A stretch of DNA of 64,000 nucleotides, from NCBI RefSeq assembly GCF_030282845.1, contig NZ_JASTWE010000016.1, positions 1 to 64,000 of the forward strand. The letters run 5' to 3'. Shown piece by piece: positions 52,973-62,257 of the stretch. A model generated the notes under the pieces. The model worked only from the letters and a program-made list of their open reading frames with translations, did no database searches and was not told where the DNA came from. Source of the stretch: Pseudodesulfovibrio pelocollis (GTDB lineage Bacteria; Desulfobacterota; Desulfovibrionia; Desulfovibrionales; Desulfovibrionaceae). How positions within the stretch are numbered: the stretch's first letter is position 1; each line of letters starts with the position of its first letter. A program made the position numbers and the translations under genes.

Positions 52973-53537
52973 TTCCGGGAAAGTGCAGATGCTCCAAGGC
53001 AAACGTCTCATACTCAGGCCCCTGACCGAGGCCGATGTCACGGACCAGTACATCGCGTGGCTCAACGATCCGGAAGTGAACCGCTTTCTCGAAACCCGCT
53101 TCGAAAGGCACGATGCGGCAACTGTCGCCAGGTTCGTGCGGGACAAGATGGACAGCCCGACAGACCATCTCTTCGGCATGTTCCTTGATCACGGCCAAAG
53201 GCACATCGGCAACATCAAGCTCGGCCCGGTCAATGTTCACCACGCCACAGCCCCCATAAGCCTCTTCATCGGCAACAAGACCGCCTGGGGGAAGGGGTAT
53301 GCCCAGGAGGCCATCGCCCTTGTCACGCGCTTCGGGTTCATGGACAAGGGACTCCACAAACTGGAAGCGGGCTGCTATGAACACAATCAAGGGTCACGGC
53401 GGGCCTTCGAAAAATGCGGATTCCTCGTGGAAGGAACCCTGAAGAGCCACCGCGTCTCCGAAGGCGAACGCACCGACGTCATTCTCCTCGGACTGACCCG
53501 AGATCGATGGGTTTCCACTCACGCAACAGATAGCTAG
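52965..53537 (+). CDS. GNAT N-acetyltransferase (PseH-like)
   Basis: A 190-residue acetyltransferase. GKRLILRPLTEADVTDQYIAWLNDPEVNRFLETR opens the fold, AWGKGYAQEAIALVTRFGF is the acetyl-CoA loop, and HKLEAGCYEHNQGSRRAFEKCGFLVEGTLKSHR ends it, as in PseH and RimJ-like enzymes. It would acetylate N4 of the PseC product and complete the pathway set. ATG at 52965 overlaps hisF; ATG at 52989 is possible. Confidence 0.82.
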   Translation: MPDSGKVQMLQGKRLILRPLTEADVTDQYIAWLNDPEVNRFLETRFERHDAATVARFVRDKMDSPTDHLFGMFLDHGQRHIGNIKLGPVNVHHATAPISLFIGNKTAWGKGYAQEAIALVTRFGFMDKGLHKLEAGCYEHNQGSRRAFEKCGFLVEGTLKSHRVSEGERTDVILLGLTRDRWVSTHATDS

Positions 53538-53544
53538 GATTTTC

Positions 53545-54840
53545 ATGCAGGACAGCCACGACATCCCGCGACGCATGGACGAACTCGCCACGCGGCTTTT
53601 TCCGATATGCCGGAGCCTCACTGGCGACGGCGTGCGAAAAACGCTCGGCATTCTTGGTGAACTCGTCCCCCTTGACGTACACGAGGTGCCCACCGGCACC
53701 CCGGCCTTCGACTGGACAGTGCCCAGGGAATGGAACATCCGCGACGCCTATGTCGAAACGGAAACAGGGAAACGCATCTTAAGCTTCAAGGACAACAATC
53801 TTCATGTCATGGGATACTCGTGCCCGATTGACGAAGTGGTTTCTTACGACACGCTGATGGAGCATCTCCACACCCTGGAGGAGATGCCCGACGCCATCCC
53901 CTACGTCACCTCCTATTATGCGGAGCGCTGGGGATTTTGCTTGGAATACTCCAAGGTCCAGGCCCTCGACCCCGCTGCAACATACAGGGTCTACATCGAC
54001 AGTTCGCTGACCGAAGGTTCACTCACCTACGCCGATCTCGTCATTCCCGGCAACAGCGCCGAGGAGGTGCTTTTCTCCACCTATGTCTGCCATCCGTCCA
54101 TGGGCAACAACGAGCTCTCCGGCCCCATCGTCAACACCTTCCTCGCCCAGTGGATAGCCGCCCTGCCCGAGCGGGAAAAGACCTACCGCTTCGTCTTCAT
54201 CCCGGAGACCATCGGCTCGCTGGTCTACCTCTCGCGCCACCTCGACCACCTGAAAGCTCATACCGTGGCAGGCTTCAACGTCTCCTGCGTGGGTGATAGA
54301 CGCGACTACTCGTTCATACCCAGTCCGGCCGGGACCACCTATGCTGACCGCGTCATCAGCCACGTTCTCAAGGGCCTGAAACTCGATCACACCAAATACT
54401 CATTCCTTGACCGGGGCAGCGACGAAAGGCAATACTGCTCGCCCAAGGTGAATCTGCCCCTGGTCACCTTCTGCCGAAGCCGTTTCGGAACCTATCCCGA
54501 ATACCACACGTCACTGGACAACCTGGACGTCATCAGCGGCGAGGAGATGGCCAACAGCCTGAACGTGCTGAAACACTGCGTCAGAACCGTCGAAGGCAAC
54601 GCCGTCGTGGACAATGTCTTCTGCGGAGAACCCCAGCTGGGCAAGCGCGGTCTGTATCCCTCGACAAGCAAGCTCGGCTCTTACGAAGCGGTACGCGCCA
54701 TGAACGACCTCATCGCCTACGCCGATGGCAACCGCGACCTACTCACCATCGGAGAGATCATCGGCGTCCCGGCCTGGGAGTTGGCCCCTGTCGCCCGACA
54801 GCTTGTTGATGCCGGGGTTCTTTGCAGGGCGAGCGACTAG
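53545..54840 (+). CDS. DUF4910 aminopeptidase-like protein
   Basis: A 431-residue protein related to M28-type aminopeptidases. YVCHPSMGNNELSGP, FIPETIGSLVYL, FLDRGSDERQY and YHTSLDNLDVISGEEM lie where M28 peptidases keep zinc ligands and acidic residues. The C-terminal 70 residues look like a winged helix. Such genes are frequent in polysaccharide loci and may hydrolyse an amide on the sugar or its carrier; no substrate is known. It begins seven bases after the GNAT gene. Confidence 0.75.
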   Translation: MQDSHDIPRRMDELATRLFPICRSLTGDGVRKTLGILGELVPLDVHEVPTGTPAFDWTVPREWNIRDAYVETETGKRILSFKDNNLHVMGYSCPIDEVVSYDTLMEHLHTLEEMPDAIPYVTSYYAERWGFCLEYSKVQALDPAATYRVYIDSSLTEGSLTYADLVIPGNSAEEVLFSTYVCHPSMGNNELSGPIVNTFLAQWIAALPEREKTYRFVFIPETIGSLVYLSRHLDHLKAHTVAGFNVSCVGDRRDYSFIPSPAGTTYADRVISHVLKGLKLDHTKYSFLDRGSDERQYCSPKVNLPLVTFCRSRFGTYPEYHTSLDNLDVISGEEMANSLNVLKHCVRTVEGNAVVDNVFCGEPQLGKRGLYPSTSKLGSYEAVRAMNDLIAYADGNRDLLTIGEIIGVPAWELAPVARQLVDAGVLCRASD

Positions 54841-54910
54841 TAATTTGACAATTGCAATGAGCAGAATACAACAATCAAAGCACTCCAAATCTTAACAGGA
54901 ATTTCCACAA

Positions 54911-55909
54911 ATGAATTACCTAGACAACCCCATTTTCATCTGCGGACATAGAAAGTCAGGCACGACAATGCTGATCAATCTATTGGACGGAAATGACGAG
55001 TTTGTCACATACCCTGATGACAGCGGCTTCTTCTACATGTATTATCCACGCTATGTGTCTGATGTTTTTAATAGTAAAGAAAAGACGGACAGAATATGCA
55101 ACCGGATTATTAACGACAACTTAAAATATGTTCTCAAAAAGATACGCTGCACGCCCCACGAGCTACTTAAACTTGAGTCCAAGGCGGATGCTTTTTGCCA
55201 GCACGTACGTAATGCAGACCTCTCCAAAGCCAGCTTGGCAGATGTGCTTAAAATTTTTATCGACGCTTTCAGGAACTCTTTCTACCCAAAGATAACACAC
55301 CCCCGGGGATGGATCGAAAAAACAACAAGCACTGAAATATATGCGCTTGACATCGTAGATGAATTTCCAAATGCAAAGTTTGTCCATGTAATCCGTGACC
55401 CACGCGACAATTGGGCGTCACTCTGCTCAGGATGGCAAAAAAGATACTGCCAATTCAATGACGAGCCTAACCGCCTCAAGCAAAGCATGATCGAACGTGG
55501 CCGCCTTGGCATGGAGATGGCCATTGAAAACATGGAAGCTCTAGGCAAAAACCATTACAAAATTGTGCTCTTTGAAGATTTGGTTTCGGACCCAGTTTCA
55601 ACGATGAAAGATGTTGCTGGTTTTATCGGCATGTCATTTTGCGACAAGCTTCTTCAGACTTCAACGCTTGGATACACATGGACAGGAAACAATTTCGACG
55701 GGCTCAAATTCACAAAGCCTTCCAATGTCAATGTCAGCCGATGGAAAGAACGTATACCTGCCACAGATGCCATGCTTATGGAATTCCACTTCAAAAATGT
55801 GATGAAGCACTTTGGATATGATTTCTGCTTCACAGCAAAAGAATCTGCCAAGGCAGCATCTGACCACTACAAATGGTTTAACTTTTCCACGCCGTTCTCG
55901 GACAAATAG
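54911..55909 (+). CDS. Sulfotransferase-family protein
   Basis: A 332-residue PAPS-dependent sulfotransferase. FICGHRKSGTTMLINLLDGN is the 5'-phosphosulfate loop with the catalytic basic residues and KFVHVIRDPRDNWASLCSGW the 3'-phosphate site. It probably sulfates the surface glycan. The gene is AT-rich compared with its neighbours, again suggesting acquisition by transfer. No strong ribosome site is seen; AGGAA lies eight bases before ATG. Confidence 0.82.
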   Translation: MNYLDNPIFICGHRKSGTTMLINLLDGNDEFVTYPDDSGFFYMYYPRYVSDVFNSKEKTDRICNRIINDNLKYVLKKIRCTPHELLKLESKADAFCQHVRNADLSKASLADVLKIFIDAFRNSFYPKITHPRGWIEKTTSTEIYALDIVDEFPNAKFVHVIRDPRDNWASLCSGWQKRYCQFNDEPNRLKQSMIERGRLGMEMAIENMEALGKNHYKIVLFEDLVSDPVSTMKDVAGFIGMSFCDKLLQTSTLGYTWTGNNFDGLKFTKPSNVNVSRWKERIPATDAMLMEFHFKNVMKHFGYDFCFTAKESAKAASDHYKWFNFSTPFSDK

Positions 55910-55975
55910 GGATGCGATATCTACCCCCTCCTCGCAATAGACGAAAAATCACTGCCTAGACGAAAAAGAACAAAC

Positions 55976-57325
55976 ATGCTCTGCGCAATCCCCATGGAAA
56001 TCGCCAGCCGCGAACTCGACGGTGTGCTGTATCTCGCCTTGCATCTGGCCAAGCGGGGCCTGCCCACCCTCTTTGGCGAGAGGATGGTGCATGAATATTT
56101 ATTCCGGCTCTGCGACGGTAGGCCCGTGGTCTATTTCGACCAGGACCAGAACGCCTCGGTCAATCAGCGGGTTCTCGATACCGGCGGCCTGGTCATGAAC
56201 CTGAACGCCGAAGGGCAGAATATCGACATCATTCCGCAACTCGTCGATATGTTCGCAAAGGTCGCGCCGACCTTCACGGCCATGTTCGTCCGTGGCGATA
56301 GACAGCGGGAAAGCCTTGCCCGGGCCTTTCCCGAGGACAGGAAACACTGCGTGATCCCCTCGGGCCATCCATCCTTCGACATGCTGGACAGCCGCTTCAA
56401 CGCCTATCATGAGTCGCCTGAAATCGTCGCCAGACATGGTCGGGACTACATCCAGATCAACACCCAGTTTGTCTCCTTCAACCACAAGATGGGCTTTGAC
56501 CACTACCTGAAGCTGCTGGCGACCCTGGATGAGTGGAAGGACCTGTACACCAACGAAGAATTCCTGGCGACCACCAGAAGGCAACGCGATTACGAGGAAA
56601 AAGTCGCGAATGAATTCGTTGACATGGCGCGACAGGTGGCCAGGGCGTTTCCCGGGCGGCACGTCATCGTCCGGCCTCATCCCATGGAAGGGCGGGAATT
56701 CTATGCGAGCCGCCTATCCGGCATCAGCAACCTCTTCATCGAGCCGGGCGGGCCTGTCCGGCCATGGCTCGCCTCGGCCGGGGCATTGATCCACCACAGC
56801 TGCACCACCGGCGTCGAGGCCCTGCTCATGGGCAAGCACGTCATCAGGTTTGAGCCCGTCGGCGAGACGGTCGAGAAGAACATGCAGTCAAACGCGGGCA
56901 TCCCAGCCAAAACGACCGAAGAACTTATTGCGCTGATCGACTCCGAAACCATGGACGAGAATGAACGCCGATCACAGCTGGAGCTTATGCGGCCGCACAT
57001 GGCGAACATAGGCGGTGTGCTGGCCGCGCCGGTCATCGCCGGCCATGTGGCGAGGCTGGCCAAGGGCGGCAGAACCTGGTTGCCGGAAAAGCTCGGACCG
57101 TGGGAGAGCGCCAAATGCTGGCGCAAGTACTACAGCAAGGTGCTGCGCTCCCGCCAGCCCGGCCGGGTCGGCAAAAAGGTCCGGTACGCCCTGGAGAAAT
57201 TCCCCAGGCTCCCCTTCTCGCACGTGCAGCACCTCGTTGACCGACTCAAGGCGGCAGACCCAGGCCTCCCGGCCGTGGAGCTTCGCCATCTGGGGCTGAA
57301 CACCTTTTTGATGAAGCCGAGATAG
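55976..57325 (+). CDS. Surface carbohydrate biosynthesis protein (GT-B-like)
   Basis: A 449-residue protein resembling the surface-carbohydrate family, whose fold is close to capsule and CDP-glycerol transferases. VIVRPHPMEGREFY and SAGALIHHSCTTGVEALLMGKHVIRFEP are the donor-site regions. The N-terminal 200 residues include ELDGVLYLALHLAKRGLPTLFGE. It may transfer or handle the nonulosonic acid; the exact role is unknown. It returns to high GC and is the last plus-strand gene before the convergent dTDP-sugar operon. Confidence 0.7.
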   Translation: MLCAIPMEIASRELDGVLYLALHLAKRGLPTLFGERMVHEYLFRLCDGRPVVYFDQDQNASVNQRVLDTGGLVMNLNAEGQNIDIIPQLVDMFAKVAPTFTAMFVRGDRQRESLARAFPEDRKHCVIPSGHPSFDMLDSRFNAYHESPEIVARHGRDYIQINTQFVSFNHKMGFDHYLKLLATLDEWKDLYTNEEFLATTRRQRDYEEKVANEFVDMARQVARAFPGRHVIVRPHPMEGREFYASRLSGISNLFIEPGGPVRPWLASAGALIHHSCTTGVEALLMGKHVIRFEPVGETVEKNMQSNAGIPAKTTEELIALIDSETMDENERRSQLELMRPHMANIGGVLAAPVIAGHVARLAKGGRTWLPEKLGPWESAKCWRKYYSKVLRSRQPGRVGKKVRYALEKFPRLPFSHVQHLVDRLKAADPGLPAVELRHLGLNTFLMKPR

Positions 57326-57360
57326 TCCCTGATCCTAAGACCTGGGGCGCTCCATGGATA

Positions 57361-58467
57361 TTACAACGACCCCATGATTTTCTTGAGAATGCTGCACACC
57401 CTGTCCTGATCCTCGTTGCTCAACGACGGAAACATGGGAAGCGAGAATATCTCCTGGGCCGCTTTTTCCGTATGCGGCAGATCGCCCTCTTTTCCACCGA
57501 GCCATGCGTAGCCGGCCATGGTGTGGATTGGCCACGGGTAGCTGATGTTCACGAAAACATCATTTTCCTTGAGCTCGGCCATGATCGCATCGCGAGCGGG
57601 GTGCCTGACCACATACAGGTAGTATGCATGATAATTGCCTTCAGCGCATACGGGCAACCCCAGCCCGGTATCCGCAAGCAGCCGGTCATATCGCCCGGCC
57701 AGTTCCCTGCGTCGGGCGAGATAGGCGTCGAGGTGCTTGAGTTTTTTCCGAAGAATGGCTGCATGCAGTTCGTCAAGTCGTGAATTGTATCCATGTTCAT
57801 TGGCGTAATATGTCGATTCCATGCCGTAGAATCGCAATCGTCTCAACTTGTCCTCAACCTGCTCATCCGAAGTCAACACCATGCCACCGTCGCCATAAGT
57901 ACCTAGAATTTTTGTCGGATAGAATGAAAATGCCGAGGCGTGGCCCATAGAGCCCGCCACACGCTCCTTGTATCGGGCGCCGTGGGCCTGGGCGCAGTCT
58001 TCCACTATCCGGATAGCATGTTTTGAGGCCACGTCGCGAACTGCGTCCATGTCCACGCATTGGCCGTACAGATGGACCGGAACAATGCACTTGGTCTTTG
58101 AGGTGACGGCACCTTCAAGCAAGTCGGTATCCATCAGGCACGTGTCGGGCCTTATATCCACGAACCTGGGTACCGCTCCTGCTGACACTATGGCGGACAC
58201 TGTGGGAACGGCGGTATTGGCGACAGTGATCACCTCGTCTCCCGGTTCGACTCCGACTGCCTTCAGAGCAAGAAAAATCGCGTTCGTGCCGTTGTCCACG
58301 CCAACACCATGCCGTGCGCCGCACCACGCTGCAAACTCGGACTCAAACTCCCGAACGTTTGGTCCCAGGATCAGTTGCCCCGATTCAAGCACTCCCTCAA
58401 TGGCCTCAAGTGTCTCCTTGCGTTCAAGCGCGTACTCCTTGAGGTACCCCCAGACGTATATCGACAT
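57361..58467 (-). CDS. DegT/DnrJ/EryC1 sugar aminotransferase
   Basis: A 368-residue PLP enzyme. SGQLILGPNVREFESEFAAWCGARHGVGVDNGTNAIFLAL opens the fold, HLYGQCVDMDAV and VEDCAQAHGARY follow, and FYPTKILGTYGDGGM contains the Schiff-base Lys. It would aminate a keto group on the dTDP-sugar made by the three upstream genes. It is the last gene of that operon, 11 bases behind the oxidoreductase gene. Confidence 0.9.
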   Translation of the reverse strand: MSIYVWGYLKEYALERKETLEAIEGVLESGQLILGPNVREFESEFAAWCGARHGVGVDNGTNAIFLALKAVGVEPGDEVITVANTAVPTVSAIVSAGAVPRFVDIRPDTCLMDTDLLEGAVTSKTKCIVPVHLYGQCVDMDAVRDVASKHAIRIVEDCAQAHGARYKERVAGSMGHASAFSFYPTKILGTYGDGGMVLTSDEQVEDKLRRLRFYGMESTYYANEHGYNSRLDELHAAILRKKLKHLDAYLARRRELAGRYDRLLADTGLGLPVCAEGNYHAYYLYVVRHPARDAIMAELKENDVFVNISYPWPIHTMAGYAWLGGKEGDLPHTEKAAQEIFSLPMFPSLSNEDQDRVCSILKKIMGSL

Positions 58468-58478
58468 GCCCCCTCGCT

Positions 58479-59423
58479 TTATGATTGCGCAGCCCGCCGC
58501 AGAAGATCGACCGACATGGCGTCCTCCAGCATGGTCTCTGCGTGGTGCTGGAAATTTCCGGCCCTGATGTCCCGAACAATGGTTTCAAAATAAATCAGGA
58601 AACTGTCTGCACTCTGCGCTATTTCGGTTTTGGCCTCGTTTTTGTGGATGACATGGATTGCATTCTCCAGATCCGGAGTGGTGGTGAACGCTCGATCAAA
58701 ACGCACACACAAGTCCGGTCCCACCAGTTCGATCCAGTTTCTGTACTCGGTATCAAAACCGAAATGACCGACCAACGACCGACCGCCGCCAAAGTCCATG
58801 AGAAGACTGTAGCCGGTTTCCACATCATCGGCTCGCGCAGTGACACAGGCTTGCACCGTGACCGGCGCGTCGCCAAAAAACAACCGCCCGGGAGCCACCG
58901 CGTACACGCCGGTATCGGCTATCGCTCCGCCGCCCGACCCTCTTCGATAGCGAAAGTTGTCCGCACTAAAGGGGGGAACCGAAAACATCGTCGAAATCCG
59001 TGTTGGCCGAGTGCCGTGTTCGACGAAGATTTCCCGGGCACGACCAATCTGCGGATGCACGGAAAACACCGCTGCCTCAGCAAGACAGAGTCCGCTCCTG
59101 GTGGCCTGCTCCGCCAGCTCGACGGCGTCGGGCAGGTTCAAGACGGCGGGCTTGTCCACGATGATGTGCATGCCTTTGCGCAACGCCAGGCGGGCCAAGG
59201 GGACATGCAGATCATTGGTGGTGGTGATGTAGACGATATCCGCGCCCGACTCCTGCATGGCGTGCCCGTAATCCCGGTACACGTCCCCCACCAGGGCGGA
59301 GTCTTCGGGAATCGGCCTGCCGCTTGCCGTTGCGATGTCGATACTGCGTATTCCGCAGGCCGCCGCAACAGGGAACACGCGGCGCTGAAAAATATTGGAA
59401 TACCCGAGGACCAGCATCCTCAT
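58479..59423 (-). CDS. Gfo/Idh/MocA-family oxidoreductase
   Basis: A 314-residue NAD(P)-dependent oxidoreductase. The Rossmann start is VLGYSNIFQRRVFPVAAACG, IVDKPAVLN is the conserved Lys-Pro motif and RYRRGSGGGAIADTGVYAV the substrate region. In dideoxysugar pathways a Gfo/Idh/MocA protein such as KijD10 reduces the C3 ketone after the 2,3-dehydratase, and that role fits here. It overlaps the dehydratase gene by four bases. Confidence 0.85.
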   Translation of the reverse strand: MRMLVLGYSNIFQRRVFPVAAACGIRSIDIATASGRPIPEDSALVGDVYRDYGHAMQESGADIVYITTTNDLHVPLARLALRKGMHIIVDKPAVLNLPDAVELAEQATRSGLCLAEAAVFSVHPQIGRAREIFVEHGTRPTRISTMFSVPPFSADNFRYRRGSGGGAIADTGVYAVAPGRLFFGDAPVTVQACVTARADDVETGYSLLMDFGGGRSLVGHFGFDTEYRNWIELVGPDLCVRFDRAFTTTPDLENAIHVIHKNEAKTEIAQSADSFLIYFETIVRDIRAGNFQHHAETMLEDAMSVDLLRRAAQS

Positions 59424-60856
59424 GGTTCGGTCTCCATATTCAGGTCAAGACAAGCCAGCAGATTCCTGGCTTCCACGTTGAACAGGCTGAACTTGATCAG
59501 TCGCGATATCTGCGCCAGGGTCATCCACATGTAATTCCCCGGGACGGCAATTTCGCAATCGGCGTCGAGTTCGACAATCATGTACCGGTTCTGAAAATGA
59601 TAAAACCGGCCGCCTTCTTCCGAGTGTATCGTATCGAAAACAATGCTCGCCCCCTCGCTACCAGAAAAAAACTCCGCAAAAGGGGCAGGAGTCATGGTCT
59701 GCCCCTCAGGTACTCCGGAACGGGCAACGGTTGGCCCGAACTCGACGATGTCCCTGTTGCCGGGTTCGACACGTGCGCTGACGAGAAACTGCAAGACCCC
59801 ATCCCGCTCCTGGGTCAGGAATCCGCATAAGCCAACGCCGAAGTGTTCAAGCAACGGTTGCGACCAGCCGACAACCTCTCGATTTGCCGCTCTCACCTCC
59901 ACGCCGATCACCGAGAAATACCGGCCGCTCTTGTGCGCCAGCGAGTCGCCGGTCAGCCTCCAACCCGTCAGCCTGTCCACGGGCTTGCGCCTGACGGACA
60001 TCTCCACGGAGCACTTCAGAGCCGTCAACCACGAGATGATCCGGTCGAAATCGGTCAGATCGGGCAGAAGACTCATGGAAGCAATGAGTTTCCTAGAAAA
60101 TCCACTGATCTCGCCCAAGGAATGGCGCTTGATGAAATCGCAGGAGGATATGTCCTTGTCAGTGAAATACGGCACACAGGACAAAACGGTCCGGGCGTCC
60201 ATGTTTATTATGTTGTCATGGGCAAGTATCTTCTTGATCTGCCCGAGGGTGAGCCAGAAAAAATCAGGATGCGGCCTGACGTCCTCCCCAGTCTCGACAA
60301 TGACATTGCGGTTTCTCTTGGCCAGGAAGCGCGCCCCCTGCTCGGACTGTAGCTGGTCCACTAGAACTCGCGTAGCGCCATGCCCCACGAAATATTCGAG
60401 AAAAGCAGGCGTGTTGCCTTGATGAACCTGGGTGTAGTTGCTTTTGGTGGCTTGCACGGTGGGCGAAATTTGCAGGGTGTTGATGTTGCCCGGCTCCATC
60501 TTGGCCTGCATGAGAAAATGCAGAACTCCATCGAATTTCTTGGCCAGAATCCCGAGAATGCCAATTTCCGGCTGGTTGATGATCGGCTGCTCCCAATTCA
60601 GCGTCGCGCCGCAATTCGTCGTCACCTCAAGCCCCTCAACGGAAAAGAACTTACCCGAATCGTGGGCAAGCCGCAGTGGTTCGCCCCTGAAATTCCACTT
60701 GTCCAGAGCGGAAAACGGAATCCGACGAACACAAAAGACTCCCGACTCAAGCCGGTCCTGATACCAATCGAAGAACTCCCCAAGCGTGTGCCTGCCTTCA
60801 AGAGTCAGTTCCGACTTGAGAAACGACATTTCAGTGGACTCGCCATGGACTCTCAT
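59420..60856 (-). CDS. NDP-hexose 2,3-dehydratase
   Basis: A 478-residue protein built from two homologous halves. The first half has FSVEGLEVTTNCGATLNWEQPIINQPEIGILGILAKKFDGVLHFLMQAKMEPGN; the second repeats SVIGVEVRAANREVVGWSQPLLEHFGVGLCGFLTQERDGVLQFLVSARVEPGN. This tandem pattern is that of EvaA/TylX3-type 2,3-dehydratases, which remove the C2 hydroxyl of dTDP-4-keto-6-deoxyglucose. Such enzymes are best known from actinomycete antibiotics. ATG at 60856 overlaps the FdtA-like stop. Confidence 0.88.
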   Translation of the reverse strand: MRVHGESTEMSFLKSELTLEGRHTLGEFFDWYQDRLESGVFCVRRIPFSALDKWNFRGEPLRLAHDSGKFFSVEGLEVTTNCGATLNWEQPIINQPEIGILGILAKKFDGVLHFLMQAKMEPGNINTLQISPTVQATKSNYTQVHQGNTPAFLEYFVGHGATRVLVDQLQSEQGARFLAKRNRNVIVETGEDVRPHPDFFWLTLGQIKKILAHDNIINMDARTVLSCVPYFTDKDISSCDFIKRHSLGEISGFSRKLIASMSLLPDLTDFDRIISWLTALKCSVEMSVRRKPVDRLTGWRLTGDSLAHKSGRYFSVIGVEVRAANREVVGWSQPLLEHFGVGLCGFLTQERDGVLQFLVSARVEPGNRDIVEFGPTVARSGVPEGQTMTPAPFAEFFSGSEGASIVFDTIHSEEGGRFYHFQNRYMIVELDADCEIAVPGNYMWMTLAQISRLIKFSLFNVEARNLLACLDLNMETEP

Positions 60857-61260
60857 TGCCTGCCCACCACTTCAAGGTATGCTTCCTTCGACCGGATGGA
60901 CCGTGCCATGTCGTAATGGGTATCGGCCAATACCAAGCACACTGCATCGCTTGAAAAATCATAATGACGGACAAACACCATCGGCGGCATGAATATGCCT
61001 TTCGTGGGGTCGCTCATCTGATATGTTCGAGTTTTCTCACCATCAAAAAGCTCCAAGGTAAAGCTTCCGGCCACGGCCATGAGGACCTGGCTCGTGTCAC
61101 GATGCGCGTGTCCTCCACGCTCACTGGTGATATGGTGCATGAAGAAGACCCTGCGAATCTCAAAAGGGATATCCACGCCGCTCTCAATTGCCGTGAGAAC
61201 TCCCCGTTCGTCTTTGATCGAGGGCAGATCAACCCAGGCGACCCTGTCAAGTAATCCCAT
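60853..61260 (-). CDS. dTDP-4-oxo-6-deoxyhexose 3,4-ketoisomerase (FdtA/QdtA-like)
   Basis: A 135-residue cupin. FEIRRVFFMHHITSERGGHAHRDTSQVLMAVAGSFTLELFDG contains the active-site His pair of FdtA/QdtA, and VFVRHYDFSSDAVCLVLADTHYD closes the barrel. It moves the keto group from C4 to C3 of dTDP-4-oxo-6-deoxyglucose. First gene of the minus-strand operon, divergent from the GtrB-like gene by 64 bases. Confidence 0.9.
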   Translation of the reverse strand: MGLLDRVAWVDLPSIKDERGVLTAIESGVDIPFEIRRVFFMHHITSERGGHAHRDTSQVLMAVAGSFTLELFDGEKTRTYQMSDPTKGIFMPPMVFVRHYDFSSDAVCLVLADTHYDMARSIRSKEAYLEVVGRQ

Positions 61261-61324
61261 AGAAATTGCCTTTCCTCCAATTATCTACTATGACGGCAGT
61301 CGAAAAAGAAGGAGCCATCGGTCG

Positions 61325-62257
61325 ATGCAGAAAATCTCAAAAATAAGCATTTCAATTCCAATATATAACTCAGAAAAAACCATTGGGCAACTCGTAAATC
61401 GACTCGTGGAAATTCTGCCCGCCCCCCTGGAGATCGTCCTTGTCAACGACGGAAGCCGGGATGACAGCCACAGCGTCTGTCTCAGCCTTCAGAAAAAACA
61501 CCCGGAAATTGTCACGTATGTGGAATTGTCAAAGAATTTTGGTGAGCACTGTGCGGTGATGGCGGGCCTCTCTTTGACCACCGGAGACTACGTGGTCATC
61601 ATGGACGACGACTTCCAGAACCCCCCCGAGGAAGTGCTGAAACTCGTCGACGAGGCCAGGACGAAGGGGCACGACGTGGTGTACTCATCCTATCCCGTGA
61701 AAAATGACAACTGGTTCAGAAACCTTGCAAGCGACATCAACGGGTTCATGGCCACCATCCTGCTCAAAAAACCCAGAAATCTCTACCTCTCCAGCTTCAA
61801 ATGCCTCAACAGGTTTCTCGTTGATGAAATACTCAAATACACAGGTCCCTACCCCTACATCGACGGCCTGGTTTTCAGGACGACAAACCGGTACGGCGTT
61901 GTGGAGGTTCAGCACGACAAGCGCCTGGACGGGAGATCGGGCTACACCTTGCGAAAGCTTCTGAGCCTCTACCTGAACATGTTCGTAAACTTCTCGCTGT
62001 TGCCGCTCAGATGCACAACATTTATGGGGTTCATCGTCACTTTTTTTGCTCTGCTCTTCACAGTCTATACTTTTATCAGTAAGCTCATCGACCCAGACAT
62101 GCCTGCAGGGTGGGCGACAACAACAATTCTCATAGCATTCTTTGCAGGTCTGCAACTGGTGGTTCTTGGATTGACAGGCGAATATGTAGGCAGAATTTTT
62201 CTCAGTCAAAACAAAACACCACAATTTTGCATCAGAAAAGTTTACAAAGGCGAATGA
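61325..62257 (+). CDS. GtrB/ArnC-like undecaprenyl-phosphate glycosyltransferase
   Basis: A 310-residue GT2 protein with two C-terminal membrane helices (FMGFIVTFFALLFTVYTFIS, ATTTILIAFFAGLQLVVLGL). SISIPIYNSEKTIGQLV, LVNDGSRDDSHSV and VVIMDDDFQNPPEE provide the donor and metal sites. GLTGEYVGRIF is characteristic of GtrB/ArnC. It would attach a sugar, perhaps the dideoxy amino sugar of the neighbouring operon, to undecaprenyl phosphate. ATG at 61325; AAGGAG lies about ten bases upstream. Confidence 0.87.
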   Translation: MQKISKISISIPIYNSEKTIGQLVNRLVEILPAPLEIVLVNDGSRDDSHSVCLSLQKKHPEIVTYVELSKNFGEHCAVMAGLSLTTGDYVVIMDDDFQNPPEEVLKLVDEARTKGHDVVYSSYPVKNDNWFRNLASDINGFMATILLKKPRNLYLSSFKCLNRFLVDEILKYTGPYPYIDGLVFRTTNRYGVVEVQHDKRLDGRSGYTLRKLLSLYLNMFVNFSLLPLRCTTFMGFIVTFFALLFTVYTFISKLIDPDMPAGWATTTILIAFFAGLQLVVLGLTGEYVGRIFLSQNKTPQFCIRKVYKGE

